Positions 1-7,826 of a DNA stretch of 64,000 nt are shown here, piece after piece. The DNA comes from Paenibacillus baekrokdamisoli (GTDB taxonomy: Bacteria > Bacillota > Bacilli > Paenibacillales > Paenibacillaceae): positions 806,001 to 870,000 of the forward strand of contig NZ_AP019308.1 of the NCBI RefSeq assembly GCF_003945345.1, read 5' to 3'. The translations under genes and the position numbers were made by a program. Under the pieces are notes generated by a model that saw nothing but the letters and a program-made list of their open reading frames with translations, was not told where the DNA came from and did no database searches. Position 1 is the first letter of the stretch, and each line of letters starts with the position of its first letter.

Positions 1-2
1 TT

Positions 3-215
3 GCTTTAGCGGATGAAGCTGCGGCTTCAGCAGATTTACCGATGATTCTGGATGATTTATTCGTTAACTTCGACCGCAAACGGCTTGAAGCAGCGGTTCA
101 TGTCGTTCAGGAACTTTCAGAACGAAGGCAAATTATCTTGCTCACCTGCCACGATCATGTGCGTGATCTCATGGTGGACAAGCTGCCAACTGCAAAGCTT
201 GTCCAGCTCTCCTAA
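3..215 (+). CDS. SMC/SbcC-like (YhaN-type) ATPase, C-terminal end only
   Basis: The window opens inside a reading frame that runs 70 codons to a TAA. The visible end carries a Walker B / D-loop like stretch (PMILDDLFVNFDRKR) followed by an H-loop like segment (LLTCHDHV), the order found at the C-terminus of SbcC/Rad50/YhaN ABC-type ATPases. Such proteins are large DNA-associated ATPases, usually paired with a YhaO/SbcD-type nuclease, which would lie upstream outside the window. The start is not visible. Family level is fairly safe; the exact member is inference. Confidence 0.6.
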   Translation, partial: ALADEAAASADLPMILDDLFVNFDRKRLEAAVHVVQELSERRQIILLTCHDHVRDLMVDKLPTAKLVQLS

Positions 216-253
216 AGAGAGTTCAATTTGAAAGCAGCAAATGAGCTATTTTC

Positions 254-344
254 GCAAGTAATTTTCGCAAGTAATTGTCGCTAGCTATTGTCACTAGTAA
301 TTGTCTCTAGTAATTGTCTCTAGTAATTGTCATTAGTAATTACG
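254..344. repeat. 13-bp tandem repeat, seven units
   Basis: Seven head-to-tail 13-mers. Units 5 and 6 are identical (TCTAGTAATTGTC); units 1 to 4 differ from them at one to three positions and unit 7 is the most degraded. The tract is intergenic, after the ATPase stop codon. 13 is not a multiple of three and there is no open frame, so it is not a coding repeat. Confidence 0.85.
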
Positions 345-390
345 GCACTAAATCATAATCAGTGCTTGCCATCACGAAGTACCTAGCGAA

Positions 391-508
391 GCGGACGGAA
401 TCGTTCTGAAGAAGCGATAGCGTTCGCCTTTGTCTCCTTATTTCTCCCCCTAAGGGATAGAATCAAGAAATAGGGAGACAACAGCGATCGTAAGAATGAT
501 CCGTCCGC
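391..508. repeat. large imperfect inverted repeat (REP/MITE-like)
   Basis: GCGGACGG at 391-398 pairs with CCGTCCGC at 501-508, and TGTCTCCTTATTTCT at 431-445 pairs with AGAAATAGGGAGACA at 466-480 with one mismatch. Other parts of the two arms also pair, giving one long cruciform of about 118 bp. It is non-coding and sits between two unrelated genes. It has the look of the palindromic intergenic repeats scattered in Paenibacillus genomes, although only one copy is present here. Confidence 0.65.
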
Positions 509-629
509 GAAGCGGGCTTCTACGCACAATGCTTCTACGCACCATGCTTCAAATTTATCAAACACTTATTTAGTGTTGAGCCGTAACTCCCGCAAGTAAT
601 TCCTCTGCCTATTTTGCTGCATCCACAAA

Positions 630-1685
630 TCAGCGTCCTCCAAGAGGAGGGCGCTGCCACATTAGCAGAATAAGCCAACCGAGGCTGAATAGACCGAATA
701 ACGGATATAAGGTAGCAAGCAGCTTTCCAAAACCGATTTGGCTGGCAAAGTAACAGGCAGTAAGTACACCTATCGTCAGTGCCGTCCGAGATATTTTTAT
801 CCTCTCTTGCAGCTGGAGCGTTAATCCATACACGTCTGCAATTAGCGTTGTGAATATTTCGGCAAAAATGAGGAAGATATACAACCACTGCACACTGCTG
901 CCGAGCTGCCTAGCGATGCCGCCCATCGGGATTGCAAATTGTTGGATACCAGGCATGTAGACCGATAATGCGACATGTCCAGCAAGCAGCATGAATCCGA
1001 TTCCGATCCCGCCAATCCAGGCCCCATAAACGATCGTTTTGCGATCTCGCATTTCTGCACCGAGCGGAACTAGAACCGCTTGTGACATGGAGAGGTTGAA
1101 AGCAGCATATAAGAAAGGCGAAGCCCATGCTGCAAAAGGAGAATAATCGCTGGTGAGAAGCAGCCACCGGCTTGCGCCAGGTGTTTTTATCGTATCGATA
1201 ATGATCAGTACCGTGAAGAAAAGCATGACGGGAACGACGATGGAATTAACCGTTAGAATTGCATTCATACCTTTGCGAAGCAGGAAGAAACAGCCGACGA
1301 TTGTCAGAAGTAAGCCGGACTGGTAGGAGATGTTCCAATTTTCATAAAAAATAGAACCGGCGCCAGCCAGCATAACCGCAGTAACGCCGAACAGCACGAT
1401 GAGCATGAAGTGGCTGACCCACTGACCCATTTGATTGCCGAACAGCACCTTGTTCACATCTTCGTAGGATTTAGCTTTGATGTCGCTTGCGATTAGCATC
1501 ATTTTTGCACCCAACCAAACAAACATCACCGTCGATAGAAGGATGGTCAAGGCGCCCCAGTAACCAAAGCGGGTGAAGAATTGCAAGATTTCTTGTCCCG
1601 TAGCAAATCCGGCACCTACAACAGTTCCCATATAAGTAAATGCGATTTGCAAAATTTTACCTAATCTTCTCCACATGACGTCCAT
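630..1685 (-). CDS. ykvI: YkvI-family membrane protein
   Basis: This 351-residue, very hydrophobic protein has about ten transmembrane segments. The N-terminal segment has the glycine-rich TYMGTVVGAGFATGQE signature seen in the YkvI family, which resembles amino-acid/APC-type transporters; the substrate is unknown. The length matches the roughly 350 residues of Bacillus subtilis YkvI. The start is ambiguous: GGCAGG abuts the first ATG (1685), while GGATGG lies five bases before an in-frame ATG at 1676, giving MWRRLGK. The gene is monocistronic and points towards the inverted repeat. Family is confident, function is not. Confidence 0.8.
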   Translation of the reverse strand: MDVMWRRLGKILQIAFTYMGTVVGAGFATGQEILQFFTRFGYWGALTILLSTVMFVWLGAKMMLIASDIKAKSYEDVNKVLFGNQMGQWVSHFMLIVLFGVTAVMLAGAGSIFYENWNISYQSGLLLTIVGCFFLLRKGMNAILTVNSIVVPVMLFFTVLIIIDTIKTPGASRWLLLTSDYSPFAAWASPFLYAAFNLSMSQAVLVPLGAEMRDRKTIVYGAWIGGIGIGFMLLAGHVALSVYMPGIQQFAIPMGGIARQLGSSVQWLYIFLIFAEIFTTLIADVYGLTLQLQERIKISRTALTIGVLTACYFASQIGFGKLLATLYPLFGLFSLGWLILLMWQRPPLGGR

Positions 1686-1830
1686 CCTGCCTTTCGCTCA
1701 CATACCTAGATAGGGGTATGAATAATTCCTCCGTCCGCATCTAACGAACAGCGTTACCCATGTTTCTTTACCAAGGTATGTCCAAACAGGGACAGGCATG
1801 ACTATTTTTAAGGTTTTTATGTCTAATCAA

Positions 1831-1866
1831 AAAGCAGCATTCCAATAAAGGAATAGCTGCTCTAAA
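1831..1866 (-). terminator. Rho-independent terminator of the lipoprotein gene
   Basis: AGCAGCATTCC (1833-1843) pairs with GGAATAGCTGCT (1850-1861) with one bulged base. Read on the minus strand it is followed by TTTTTG. It lies about 80 bp after the stop codon of the minus-strand lipoprotein gene. Confidence 0.75.
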
Positions 1867-1944
1867 TAACTTTCATTTTATTATGTATGTCTACTGAATG
1901 CTGTGTGGCCTACCAATCTCGCAAACCAATCATTTTCTAGATGA

Positions 1945-2667
1945 TTATGCTTTCTCTGTATTCAGGAATAACTTAATTGAAATAATATCGTTATGATCTG
2001 GATCCAGATCCAACTTAAGCATGGAGCCCTTTGCTTTGTAGGCGAGAACACTTGTTGTGTGGGTGTCTGGTTTTCCCAGTGCTTTGACCGCCGCGCTTTC
2101 GTTATCGCCCACGCGCAGTCCATTTAAGTCGGTGACTGCCTTGCGATCAAATACTTCAACGAACTTGACCTTTTTGTTTTTTCCAAAACCCACCGAAAAA
2201 GTATCATATTCATTGATCGTAAGTGTTTCATCCTCATCTTCCAACGTATACGTATCGGTGGCTTTACCCAACTTATCAATACTTGCCTTGGTGTCCCCTA
2301 TAGCGATACCATGCAGTCGCGGTGCTTTAGGGTCCCATTTCTTCTCTTCCTTTGCAGTCGAAGAAGAGGCTGATTTACCTGAGGCTGTTGTAGATTCGGT
2401 TTGAGCATCAGAAGCATTTGGTTTGGTCTCGTTAGCAACCGCATTAACGAATGGTACTTCTCCGCTGCTATCCTTATTATTGAATGATTTCTGAGGACTA
2501 TCGCTAACATGATTAGATACAGCGACTGCGTTACCTGAATCCGGCTTCTTAGTGGTCTTGACTGTTTCTTTTGCATAGGGCAGGGAAATCTGACACCCGG
2601 AGAGGGTTAGAGAAAGAACGGCAATTAGAGCTAGGCGTACTGACATAGGAGTAGAATTCGAAATCAA
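1945..2667 (-). CDS. lipoprotein with two SmpA/BLIP-like repeats
   Basis: The 240-residue protein starts with a lipoprotein signal peptide ending in the lipobox LTLSGC. A low-complexity Ser/Thr/Ala/Lys linker follows to about residue 110. The C-terminal half has two related units, each opening G-I/L-x-I/V-GD and followed by LGK (HGIAIGDTKASIDKLGK and NGLRVGDNESAAVKALGK), the pattern of SmpA/OmlA or DUF4309-like beta-lactamase-inhibitor folds. The start is taken as TTG at 2667 because GGAGG lies ten bases upstream, whereas the in-frame ATG at 2646 has no ribosome site. It is probably anchored on the outer face of the membrane; the role is unknown. Confidence 0.7.
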   Translation of the reverse strand: MISNSTPMSVRLALIAVLSLTLSGCQISLPYAKETVKTTKKPDSGNAVAVSNHVSDSPQKSFNNKDSSGEVPFVNAVANETKPNASDAQTESTTASGKSASSSTAKEEKKWDPKAPRLHGIAIGDTKASIDKLGKATDTYTLEDEDETLTINEYDTFSVGFGKNKKVKFVEVFDRKAVTDLNGLRVGDNESAAVKALGKPDTHTTSVLAYKAKGSMLKLDLDPDHNDIISIKLFLNTEKA

Positions 2668-2884
2668 GCAGATAGCACCTCCAAAAGGTTGATTGACTAA
2701 GCTTATGAAGCGATATAGAGCAAATCATTATCTTATTAAACATATACAACCATTTAGACGAAAATTTTGGGAATAAGTTGCATGTTCATTCTACAAGATC
2801 GCAGGTTTTTGATGCGTCAGGTTGCGAAATTGCTCTTAAATATGGTACGTTAAACGGAAAAGGTTAACGGTGGAGGGAAAGCGT

Positions 2885-3454
2885 ATGGAACTATTAAAAG
2901 AACGCATTCTGCGTGAGGCTTCGGTTACTAACAATGATGTTCTGAAGCTGGATGCCTTGCTTAATCACCAGGTCGATCCACTGCTTACAATGGAAATGGG
3001 TAAAGAATTTGCTCGATTGTATGCTGAACATGCAATAACGAAAGTTATCACTATTGAATCGTCCGGTATTCCGGTTGCTTTTGCAACGGCATTAGCACTA
3101 GGTGTTCCCTTATTATTTGCAAGACGCAAAAAGACCTTGATCGCGGATCAGGATGCGTTATGTGAACGTGTACCATCTTTTACAAAAGGAATCGTTACGG
3201 ATATTATGGTCTCTCGTCAATTTCTTACTACAGAAGATAACGTCTTATTCATAGATGATATCATAGCTAATGGGGATGCGGCTCGCGGACTTATCAAAAT
3301 TATTGAACGTTCAGGTGCATCGCTTGCGGGACTTGGCATTGTTGTTGAGAAATCCTTCCAAGCAGGAGCAAGAACGATTCGTGAACAGGGCATTCAAGTG
3401 GAATCTTTGGTCAAAATTTCCTCTCTTAAGGGCGGCAAAATTGAGTTTGAGTAA
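2885..3454 (+). CDS. xpt: xanthine phosphoribosyltransferase
   Basis: The 189-residue protein converts xanthine and PRPP to XMP for purine salvage in the cytoplasm. It matches Bacillus Xpt along its length: LNHQVDPLL, the ITKVITIESSGIPVA hood region, and the PRPP loop VLFIDDIIANGDAARG with the two adjacent acidic residues. It ends with EKSFQAGARTIREQG and a SLVKISSL tail. ATG at 2885 has TGGAGGG seven bases upstream; the alternative start at 2870 lies before that site. The upstream 140 bp do not show a purine riboswitch, which often controls this gene in Bacillales, so control here appears different. Confidence 0.93.
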   Translation: MELLKERILREASVTNNDVLKLDALLNHQVDPLLTMEMGKEFARLYAEHAITKVITIESSGIPVAFATALALGVPLLFARRKKTLIADQDALCERVPSFTKGIVTDIMVSRQFLTTEDNVLFIDDIIANGDAARGLIKIIERSGASLAGLGIVVEKSFQAGARTIREQGIQVESLVKISSLKGGKIEFE

Positions 3455-3546
3455 GAGGAATTTACAAATTCCATAAACAGCATCTTTCCGAAGCGCGCAT
3501 TTTAACTTATACTGTTCATAAGTGACCGAGGGGAGGCATAAAGAAC

Positions 3547-3867
3547 ATGGGTAATATTTCTGCGGAATTTCTATTAACCAAGTTGTCCGACGCCAAGAAT
3601 CATTTTGAGAGAGCACTGGACTGCAAGCATACCGAGTTTGATGACTTGTATCCCTATATGATCGAACATCCGCAATTCTTTTGGTACAAACGCTATGTTG
3701 CATGGTCGGAGCTGTTAACGATCGTCAAATTGTCCGAAGAGCTTGAGATGGACTGGAAGCCTCAATTCACAGAAAAGCAAAGCGAGTATATTACGAGTCG
3801 AGTTATGTCATCACGCGTACTGGATGAATGGTACGAAACCAATGATTCTAAGGAACACGTTAGCTAA
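3547..3867 (+). CDS. small protein of unknown function (106 aa)
   Basis: I do not recognise the family. GAGGGGAGG lies about nine bases before the ATG, so it is very likely translated. The protein is soluble and mildly acidic, rich in aromatic residues in the middle (HPQFFWYKRYVAWSELL) with no signal peptide or membrane segment. It follows xpt by 92 bp on the same strand and ends before a clear terminator, so it may be co-transcribed with xpt. Confidence 0.65.
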   Translation: MGNISAEFLLTKLSDAKNHFERALDCKHTEFDDLYPYMIEHPQFFWYKRYVAWSELLTIVKLSEELEMDWKPQFTEKQSEYITSRVMSSRVLDEWYETNDSKEHVS

Positions 3868-3891
3868 ATCTGTATCATACACGTATTATTG

Positions 3892-3931
3892 GACCTCAAT
3901 GGTGCCGCAGGCTGCGTCATTGGGGTCTTTT
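3892..3931 (+). terminator. Rho-independent terminator
   Basis: GACCTCAATG (3892-3901) pairs with CATTGGGGTC (3918-3927), one G-U pair, followed by TTTTACTTTTATA. It closes the xpt to 106-aa gene unit. Confidence 0.8.
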
Positions 3932-3981
3932 ACTTTTATATAAATCACGTTGTGCTAGGAGAAAGTTGAGGTGGATGTTCA

Positions 3982-4206
3982 GTGATTTCGGAAGAGCAGT
4001 TGGACTTATATCGGGTTGAAGGTACGCGAATACGAGTGGTTCGTGATGGCATTGAGAAGAATGACGTCATCGGTATCGTTGTTGCTTGGGATGACGAAAG
4101 TGTTGTTATTCGTAAAGTAAGTCGGAAGGTCTTGAAGCTGAGCAGAAGCTACGTGTACGAGCCTGCCTCGGAACCTAGGACGAATGTAGTCGGGGAAATA
4201 TTATAA
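3982..4206 (+). CDS. small basic/acidic protein of unknown function (74 aa)
   Basis: GTG start with GAGGTGG six to seven bases upstream. The sequence (RVEGTRIRVVRDGIEKNDVIGIVVAWDDESVVIRKVSRKVLKLSRSYV, read in parts) looks like a small beta-barrel, SH3- or Sm-like in pattern, with alternating hydrophobic strands and no signal peptide. That is only an impression. It stands alone between two terminators. Confidence 0.6.
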   Translation: MISEEQLDLYRVEGTRIRVVRDGIEKNDVIGIVVAWDDESVVIRKVSRKVLKLSRSYVYEPASEPRTNVVGEIL

Positions 4207-4243
4207 AGTTGACGTGTTTGTTTCTTCAATGATTGCAGCACAG

Positions 4244-4276
4244 AATCCTACAATCTGATTGATTGTAGGATTTTTG
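4244..4276 (+). terminator. Rho-independent terminator
   Basis: AATCCTACAATC (4244-4255) and GATTGTAGGATT (4261-4272) form a perfect 12-bp stem with a TGATT loop and a T run. It ends the 74-aa gene; the opposing lipoprotein gene ends 50 bp away and may share it. Confidence 0.88.
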
Positions 4277-4323
4277 TATGGAAAGGATGGAAAATTTGAG
4301 ATATCTTAACCAAGATTAGTACT

Positions 4324-4989
4324 TCATTCGGGCAAAATGATAACATCCAGAGCTGAAGTCTGACCTGGATAGCTCTCGAGAATGAACCCCTCATTCCAAA
4401 TCTTAACATGCTGTCCCACTTTGAAATCATGTATGGATAATAAATCGCTTGAGCCTTCTTTCGTTATATTGGTATCTGAATCGATTGTATATAGCATACG
4501 TTCAGGCATGTCTTTCTTTCCACCATTAAGCTTAGTATCATCTTCAATTAATAGGGAGTTATCATTGATTTGCTGGATATGTCCGATATTACTTGGATTA
4601 TCACCTATCTCGAACTGTGTTATATTCAGATTGAAGGGCTGCCCAACTTTGTCAAAGATCGCTTGTCTAAGCTTCGCAAGATCCGACTCGTTTAAAGAGG
4701 TTCGGTGATCTTTCATTCTTCTAATTTGGATCTGGACTGTATCTTTGCTCTCATCCAATGAAGACAACATCTGCTTCACGCCGAATGAAGTAAGCAACTC
4801 CTGCATATCTTCGAATGAATTATGAAATCGTTTGGCAGCCGAAGGTGAATTAGTGAAATCTGTGTCAGCAGATTGTACAAAAGGAGCGGGTTCAATATTA
4901 TTAATTGGAGCCATACTGCCGCAGCCCGTAAGAGCTGTCGTCAGTAAACCAACACTTATTAATTTCTTTGATGCTGTTGGAGAGAACAA
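4324..4989 (-). CDS. lipoprotein with DUF3221-like domain
   Basis: The 221-residue protein has a signal peptide with lipobox TALTGC near residue 23. The C-terminal hundred residues contain GHIQQINDNSLLI and end KVGQHVKIWNEGFILESYPG followed by QTSALDVIILPE. That is the hallmark of DUF3221 (YobA-like) domains, small exported OB-like folds of unknown function. The start is TTG at 4989, with GGAGG ten bases upstream. It is convergent with the 74-aa gene and the last clearly core-like gene before the accessory island. Confidence 0.75.
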   Translation of the reverse strand: MFSPTASKKLISVGLLTTALTGCGSMAPINNIEPAPFVQSADTDFTNSPSAAKRFHNSFEDMQELLTSFGVKQMLSSLDESKDTVQIQIRRMKDHRTSLNESDLAKLRQAIFDKVGQPFNLNITQFEIGDNPSNIGHIQQINDNSLLIEDDTKLNGGKKDMPERMLYTIDSDTNITKEGSSDLLSIHDFKVGQHVKIWNEGFILESYPGQTSALDVIILPE

Positions 4990-5094
4990 TTGAGCAACGC
5001 CTCCACATTATATTTACCATTTTTATGCTTCTGAATATTCGACGGCTCTCATACGGAAAATGTTTCATTTCAAGCTTGCAGTACATCATTATTT

Positions 5095-5126
5095 GCGGTA
5101 ATGGCGGAATGGCAGACGCGCTAAAG
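5095..5126 (+). other. 5' fragment of a tRNA-Leu gene
   Basis: GCGGTAATGGCGGAATGGCA and the following GACGCGCTAAAG match the first 32 bases of the intact tRNA-Leu at 31798 except for one substitution, one missing T and the last bases. The anticodon arm and 3' half are absent, so it cannot be a working tRNA. It marks the left edge of the AT-rich accessory region and may be an old integration scar. Confidence 0.7.
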
Positions 5127-5145
5127 AAAGATATCTTTGAAACTC

Positions 5146-5250
5146 ATGCCTGTTAAACATTTGTATACACTTGCGGAAACATGGAACTCAGTAGATAATA
5201 CATCCGACGGATCTGATTTAAATAGAAAAACAGACATAGTAGCATCATGA
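5146..5250 (+). CDS. possible small ORF (34 aa), coupled to the next
   Basis: A short frame encoding MPVKHLYTLAETWNSVDNTS and 14 more residues. Its TGA overlaps the ATG of the next small frame (ATGA). There is no good ribosome site at this ATG, so it could be the tail of a truncated gene cut off by the tRNA fragment. Function unknown. Confidence 0.3.
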   Translation: MPVKHLYTLAETWNSVDNTSDGSDLNRKTDIVAS

Positions 5251-5414
5251 CAAATCAGTTCTCTGATTATGCAATCAAGCAGATTGATAAAGTCAATCAA
5301 GCGGAGATGGCGCATTCACGAGATAATGCGGAATTCATCCTCAATAAGATGATGACTTACGGCTTGAACATGTATGCGGACAGAAGTATTCATACTTGGA
5401 AAATGCTTATTTAA
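5247..5414 (+). CDS. possible small protein (55 aa)
   Basis: The frame encodes MTNQFSDYAIKQIDKVNQAE, then a helical, mildly amphipathic remainder ending IHTWKMLI. Its ATG overlaps the preceding stop by four bases, a coupling arrangement. It is immediately followed by the duplicated inter-cassette spacer and a terminator, so it occupies the same position relative to the spacer as the longer genes downstream. I do not recognise it; an orphan immunity-type or chewed-down gene is possible. Confidence 0.35.
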   Translation: MTNQFSDYAIKQIDKVNQAEMAHSRDNAEFILNKMMTYGLNMYADRSIHTWKMLI

Positions 5415-5430
5415 TTAATATGCGAACAGA

Positions 5431-5550
5431 ACATGTCATTGATGGGATGTTCGTGTGAATCAATTTCTATAGAAACTCTTGCTAATAGTATTAGTGGGAG
5501 TTTTTCATTTGGATACAGGAACAACGTTCGTCATATTCATCCATTTTGTG
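5431..5550 (+). repeat. inter-cassette spacer, copy 1
   Basis: Opens ACATGTCATTGATGGGATGT then TCGTGTGAATCAATT, holds a hairpin terminator (stem AACTC...GAGTT at 5472-5504, then T run) and ends with CGTCATATTC at 5529 and a TATGAT -10-like hexamer. The same order with the same spacing (83 versus 84 bp between the two conserved boxes) recurs at 6425. It acts as a terminator-plus-promoter unit between genes. Confidence 0.65.
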
Positions 5551-5593
5551 GTATGATAAGACAGTTAATCTTGTGGCTTATGTTTAGAAAAGA

Positions 5594-6403
5594 ATGCTGT
5601 TATTCGGGGTGACCATTACTAAAATGAGCAATTCATTTTTTATATCCAATACTTCAACTAAATTTAAAATAAGTTTTTCTATTGCTGGCATGATAATATT
5701 GTGGGGCTCTATTTTTGCACTAAAAAAGTACACGCCTGATCTGAACCTTCATGAGGAACCCAGAATTGTTTACTATGCGATCCTTGTCACTCTTATTTCG
5801 GCTATGGGTTCTTTATTAGGAGCAATAATGATTTTGAGTCATTTAAATTACAAAAATAAAATCAATCAGTTTATATTGTTCTTGTTAATGGGTATCTTAA
5901 TAGGCGTTAGTGTGTATAACAGCCTTACAAGAATTTTACTTATTACATTAATTGTAGATGCAATTATATTTTTTATAGTAGTTATATTGTTTAAAGTATA
6001 CTCGACAATTACCACTATGATTGTTACCTCTTTCATATACTTGTTACTTATTCTGGGTAGTAGTGCATTGCTGTTTTTAATTGTCCCCAATTTCACAATT
6101 AATCTTAATAGTATACTCTATACTCTGATTACATTATTTCTAATTTTATATCGCTTAGTAGGAGTATGGGTTAATCAGTTTTTTATTTCTGTTGTTATGA
6201 ATCAGAAAAAAATTAAACACGAATACACTTCTGAGGTTTTAGTATCACATATCAACTTAATCTATATAGTAATTTTCATATTAATAAATTCTACTGGATT
6301 AATTTATAAGCAGGGAGATTACAATTTTTACAATGTACTTAATAATTGCTTTATTACTGCTATTGCGATTAATCAAGTTAATTGGCGAAGTTTTAAATTT
6401 TGA
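5594..6403 (+). CDS. multi-spanning membrane protein of unknown function
   Basis: The protein has up to 269 residues with about seven or eight hydrophobic helices, short loops, and a strongly AT-biased, Ile/Leu/Asn-rich composition unlike the core genes at 1-5 kb. The start is uncertain: ATG 5594 has no clear ribosome site, and ATG 5624 (MSNSFFISN) has GGGGTG 12 bases upstream. It is enclosed by two copies of the inter-cassette spacer, so it looks like a self-contained acquired cassette. No family recognised; an immunity or membrane-damage sensor role would be speculation. Confidence 0.65.
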   Translation: MLLFGVTITKMSNSFFISNTSTKFKISFSIAGMIILWGSIFALKKYTPDLNLHEEPRIVYYAILVTLISAMGSLLGAIMILSHLNYKNKINQFILFLLMGILIGVSVYNSLTRILLITLIVDAIIFFIVVILFKVYSTITTMIVTSFIYLLLILGSSALLFLIVPNFTINLNSILYTLITLFLILYRLVGVWVNQFFISVVMNQKKIKHEYTSEVLVSHINLIYIVIFILINSTGLIYKQGDYNFYNVLNNCFITAIAINQVNWRSFKF

Positions 6404-6424
6404 TTTCATTAACTGTGTAGACAG

Positions 6425-6545
6425 CCACCTAACTGAGATGTTTGCGTGAATCAATTGTTAAGAAGCTTCTGCCAAAGGAACTGGCGGAGGCTTTTTGTTT
6501 GAAAGTATAAGATTAGTGATCGTCATATTCTTCCATTTAATAGTA
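6425..6545 (+). repeat. inter-cassette spacer, copy 2
   Basis: ATGTTTGCGTGAATCAATT at 6438-6456 matches copy 1. A terminator hairpin follows (AAGCTTCTGCC pairing with GGCGGAGGCTT, then TTTTTG), then CGTCATATTC at 6521 and TATAATAA near 6540. It separates the membrane-protein cassette from the next gene. Confidence 0.65.
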
Positions 6546-6761
6546 TAATAAAAACATGCTTCAAAAAGGCTATTTAGACAGGATGGGTTCGTTTAATCAA
6601 TTGTATTTCTTATATTTACGAATTTCGTGAATATTACGTTATCGGAAAGATAAGGCAAAGACCAACACGTTCTAAGCGGATTTTGAAAGAATTATAATAA
6701 AAGAATATGCCATATAATATCTGTAAAATGCAGCTAAACTGGAATTTGTGGGGGAATTAAA

Positions 6762-7406
6762 ATAGAAGAATTAAAACCAAACGAAAAAGAGAAAGAAGTA
6801 TTATCTTTATTTTATAATAGATTCTATGATTTATATGAAGAAGTTGTAAATGATGATTTTATTAATAAGGATGCTAAAATAAGATTTTATAAACTAAGAG
6901 AATCATTTTCGATATATAAAGAATTATTGAGTTATGAGCCGATTAAAGAATATATTAATTGGATGAAAAAAGGTGGACGACCTCATTTTGAAGGGATAAT
7001 TGCGGATGATTTGTTTAGTTTTATAAGAAATTTATTATTACATTTTCCTATTTTTGATACATGGGATGAAGTTTATATAAATAAAAACTTAGCCACGTGG
7101 AGTAAAGTGGGACAAATAGATAAATTTCTAACTAAAGGTATTGAAGGGAAAATTGATGGTAAAGGCACGGTGAAATATAGAATATGGGAAGAAAAAAAGA
7201 AAAAAATGACATACTTTTGTATTAATTTTCCCGATAAATATGATAATACAAATATTTACTTACAGGATATAATATCTGAAGAAGTTGGAATGAAATTTTG
7301 TATGGCATTAATGAGAGCGATATTAGATACTCAGGTAGAGGATTCAGAAGTACCAGATATAAAAATAATGTCTCAAGTATATTTACCAATAAAAACAAAT
7401 ATTTGA
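6762..7406 (+). CDS. protein of unknown function with ATA (mutated?) start
   Basis: The frame is open for 214 codons from 6762. GGGGG (6750-6754) lies seven bases before ATA GAA GAA, exactly where an ATG would be expected, so translation either begins at ATA (or the ATT at 6756) or the ATG has been lost. The next usable in-frame start is TTG 6927, without a good ribosome site, leaving 159 residues. The protein is AT-rich, Lys/Glu/Tyr-rich and soluble, with no signal peptide. It is the third cassette after a spacer copy and could be an immunity-type protein by context only. Confidence 0.55.
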   Translation: MEELKPNEKEKEVLSLFYNRFYDLYEEVVNDDFINKDAKIRFYKLRESFSIYKELLSYEPIKEYINWMKKGGRPHFEGIIADDLFSFIRNLLLHFPIFDTWDEVYINKNLATWSKVGQIDKFLTKGIEGKIDGKGTVKYRIWEEKKKKMTYFCINFPDKYDNTNIYLQDIISEEVGMKFCMALMRAILDTQVEDSEVPDIKIMSQVYLPIKTNI

Positions 7407-7522
7407 AACTGCATAAATTCTAATTTATTAGTGAGATTATGAGTGCAATAGGTATTTTGAAAAATGATAATTCAAGCTCGTATTATCCATGTTATGCAAA
7501 TAGATTATAGGTATGTAGATAG

Positions 7523-7762
7523 GTGAACTGCCAGGGGAGAAATCGTTGGTTTGAGGATTCTATCCGCTACTCAGGATTATCTCAATGGTACAAATATCAT
7601 CAAAACCTTAGGGATATTAGCTACAATGAAGGCAAGTAAATAATTGAAATATGTATCCAGTATGAACTTATCTCACAACTTTCAAAAGATGATTTCGATG
7701 CACTTGTAACTGCCGACATTTTATGTGGTCCAGGTAACTATAACCTTCGAAAGAGATGGTGA
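7523..7762 (+). pseudogene. decayed small gene with one in-frame stop
   Basis: An 80-codon frame from GTG 7523 to TGA 7762 is broken only by TAA at 7637. Both halves read like protein (GRNRWFEDSIRYSGLSQWYK, then YELISQLSKDDFDALVTADI). No ribosome site is evident. It fills most of the otherwise empty 7.4-7.8 kb gap. Function not recognised. Confidence 0.35.
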
Positions 7763-7772
7763 GTGAAACTTA

Positions 7773-7809
7773 AAACAATCCCATGGCTATAATAGCCATG
7801 GGATTGTTT
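7773..7809. terminator. strong bidirectional terminator
   Basis: AAACAATCCCATGGCTA and TAGCCATGGGATTGTTT form a perfect 17-bp stem with a TAA loop between two converging units. A/T runs on both sides suit either strand. Confidence 0.9.
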
Positions 7810-7826
7810 ATGTGAGGTTGTTGCAT

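Noticed and set aside
254..344. CRISPR array
   Set aside because: The 13-bp units are directly adjacent without spacers; no other repeat-spacer pattern or cas gene was seen in the window.
1690..1830. T-box leader before ykvI
   Set aside because: No AGGGTGGNACCGCG-type antiterminator sequence in the region upstream of the start.
2730..2884. Purine riboswitch upstream of xpt
   Set aside because: Expected from other Bacillales, but the conserved core and the three-way junction pattern cannot be found in these 150 bases.
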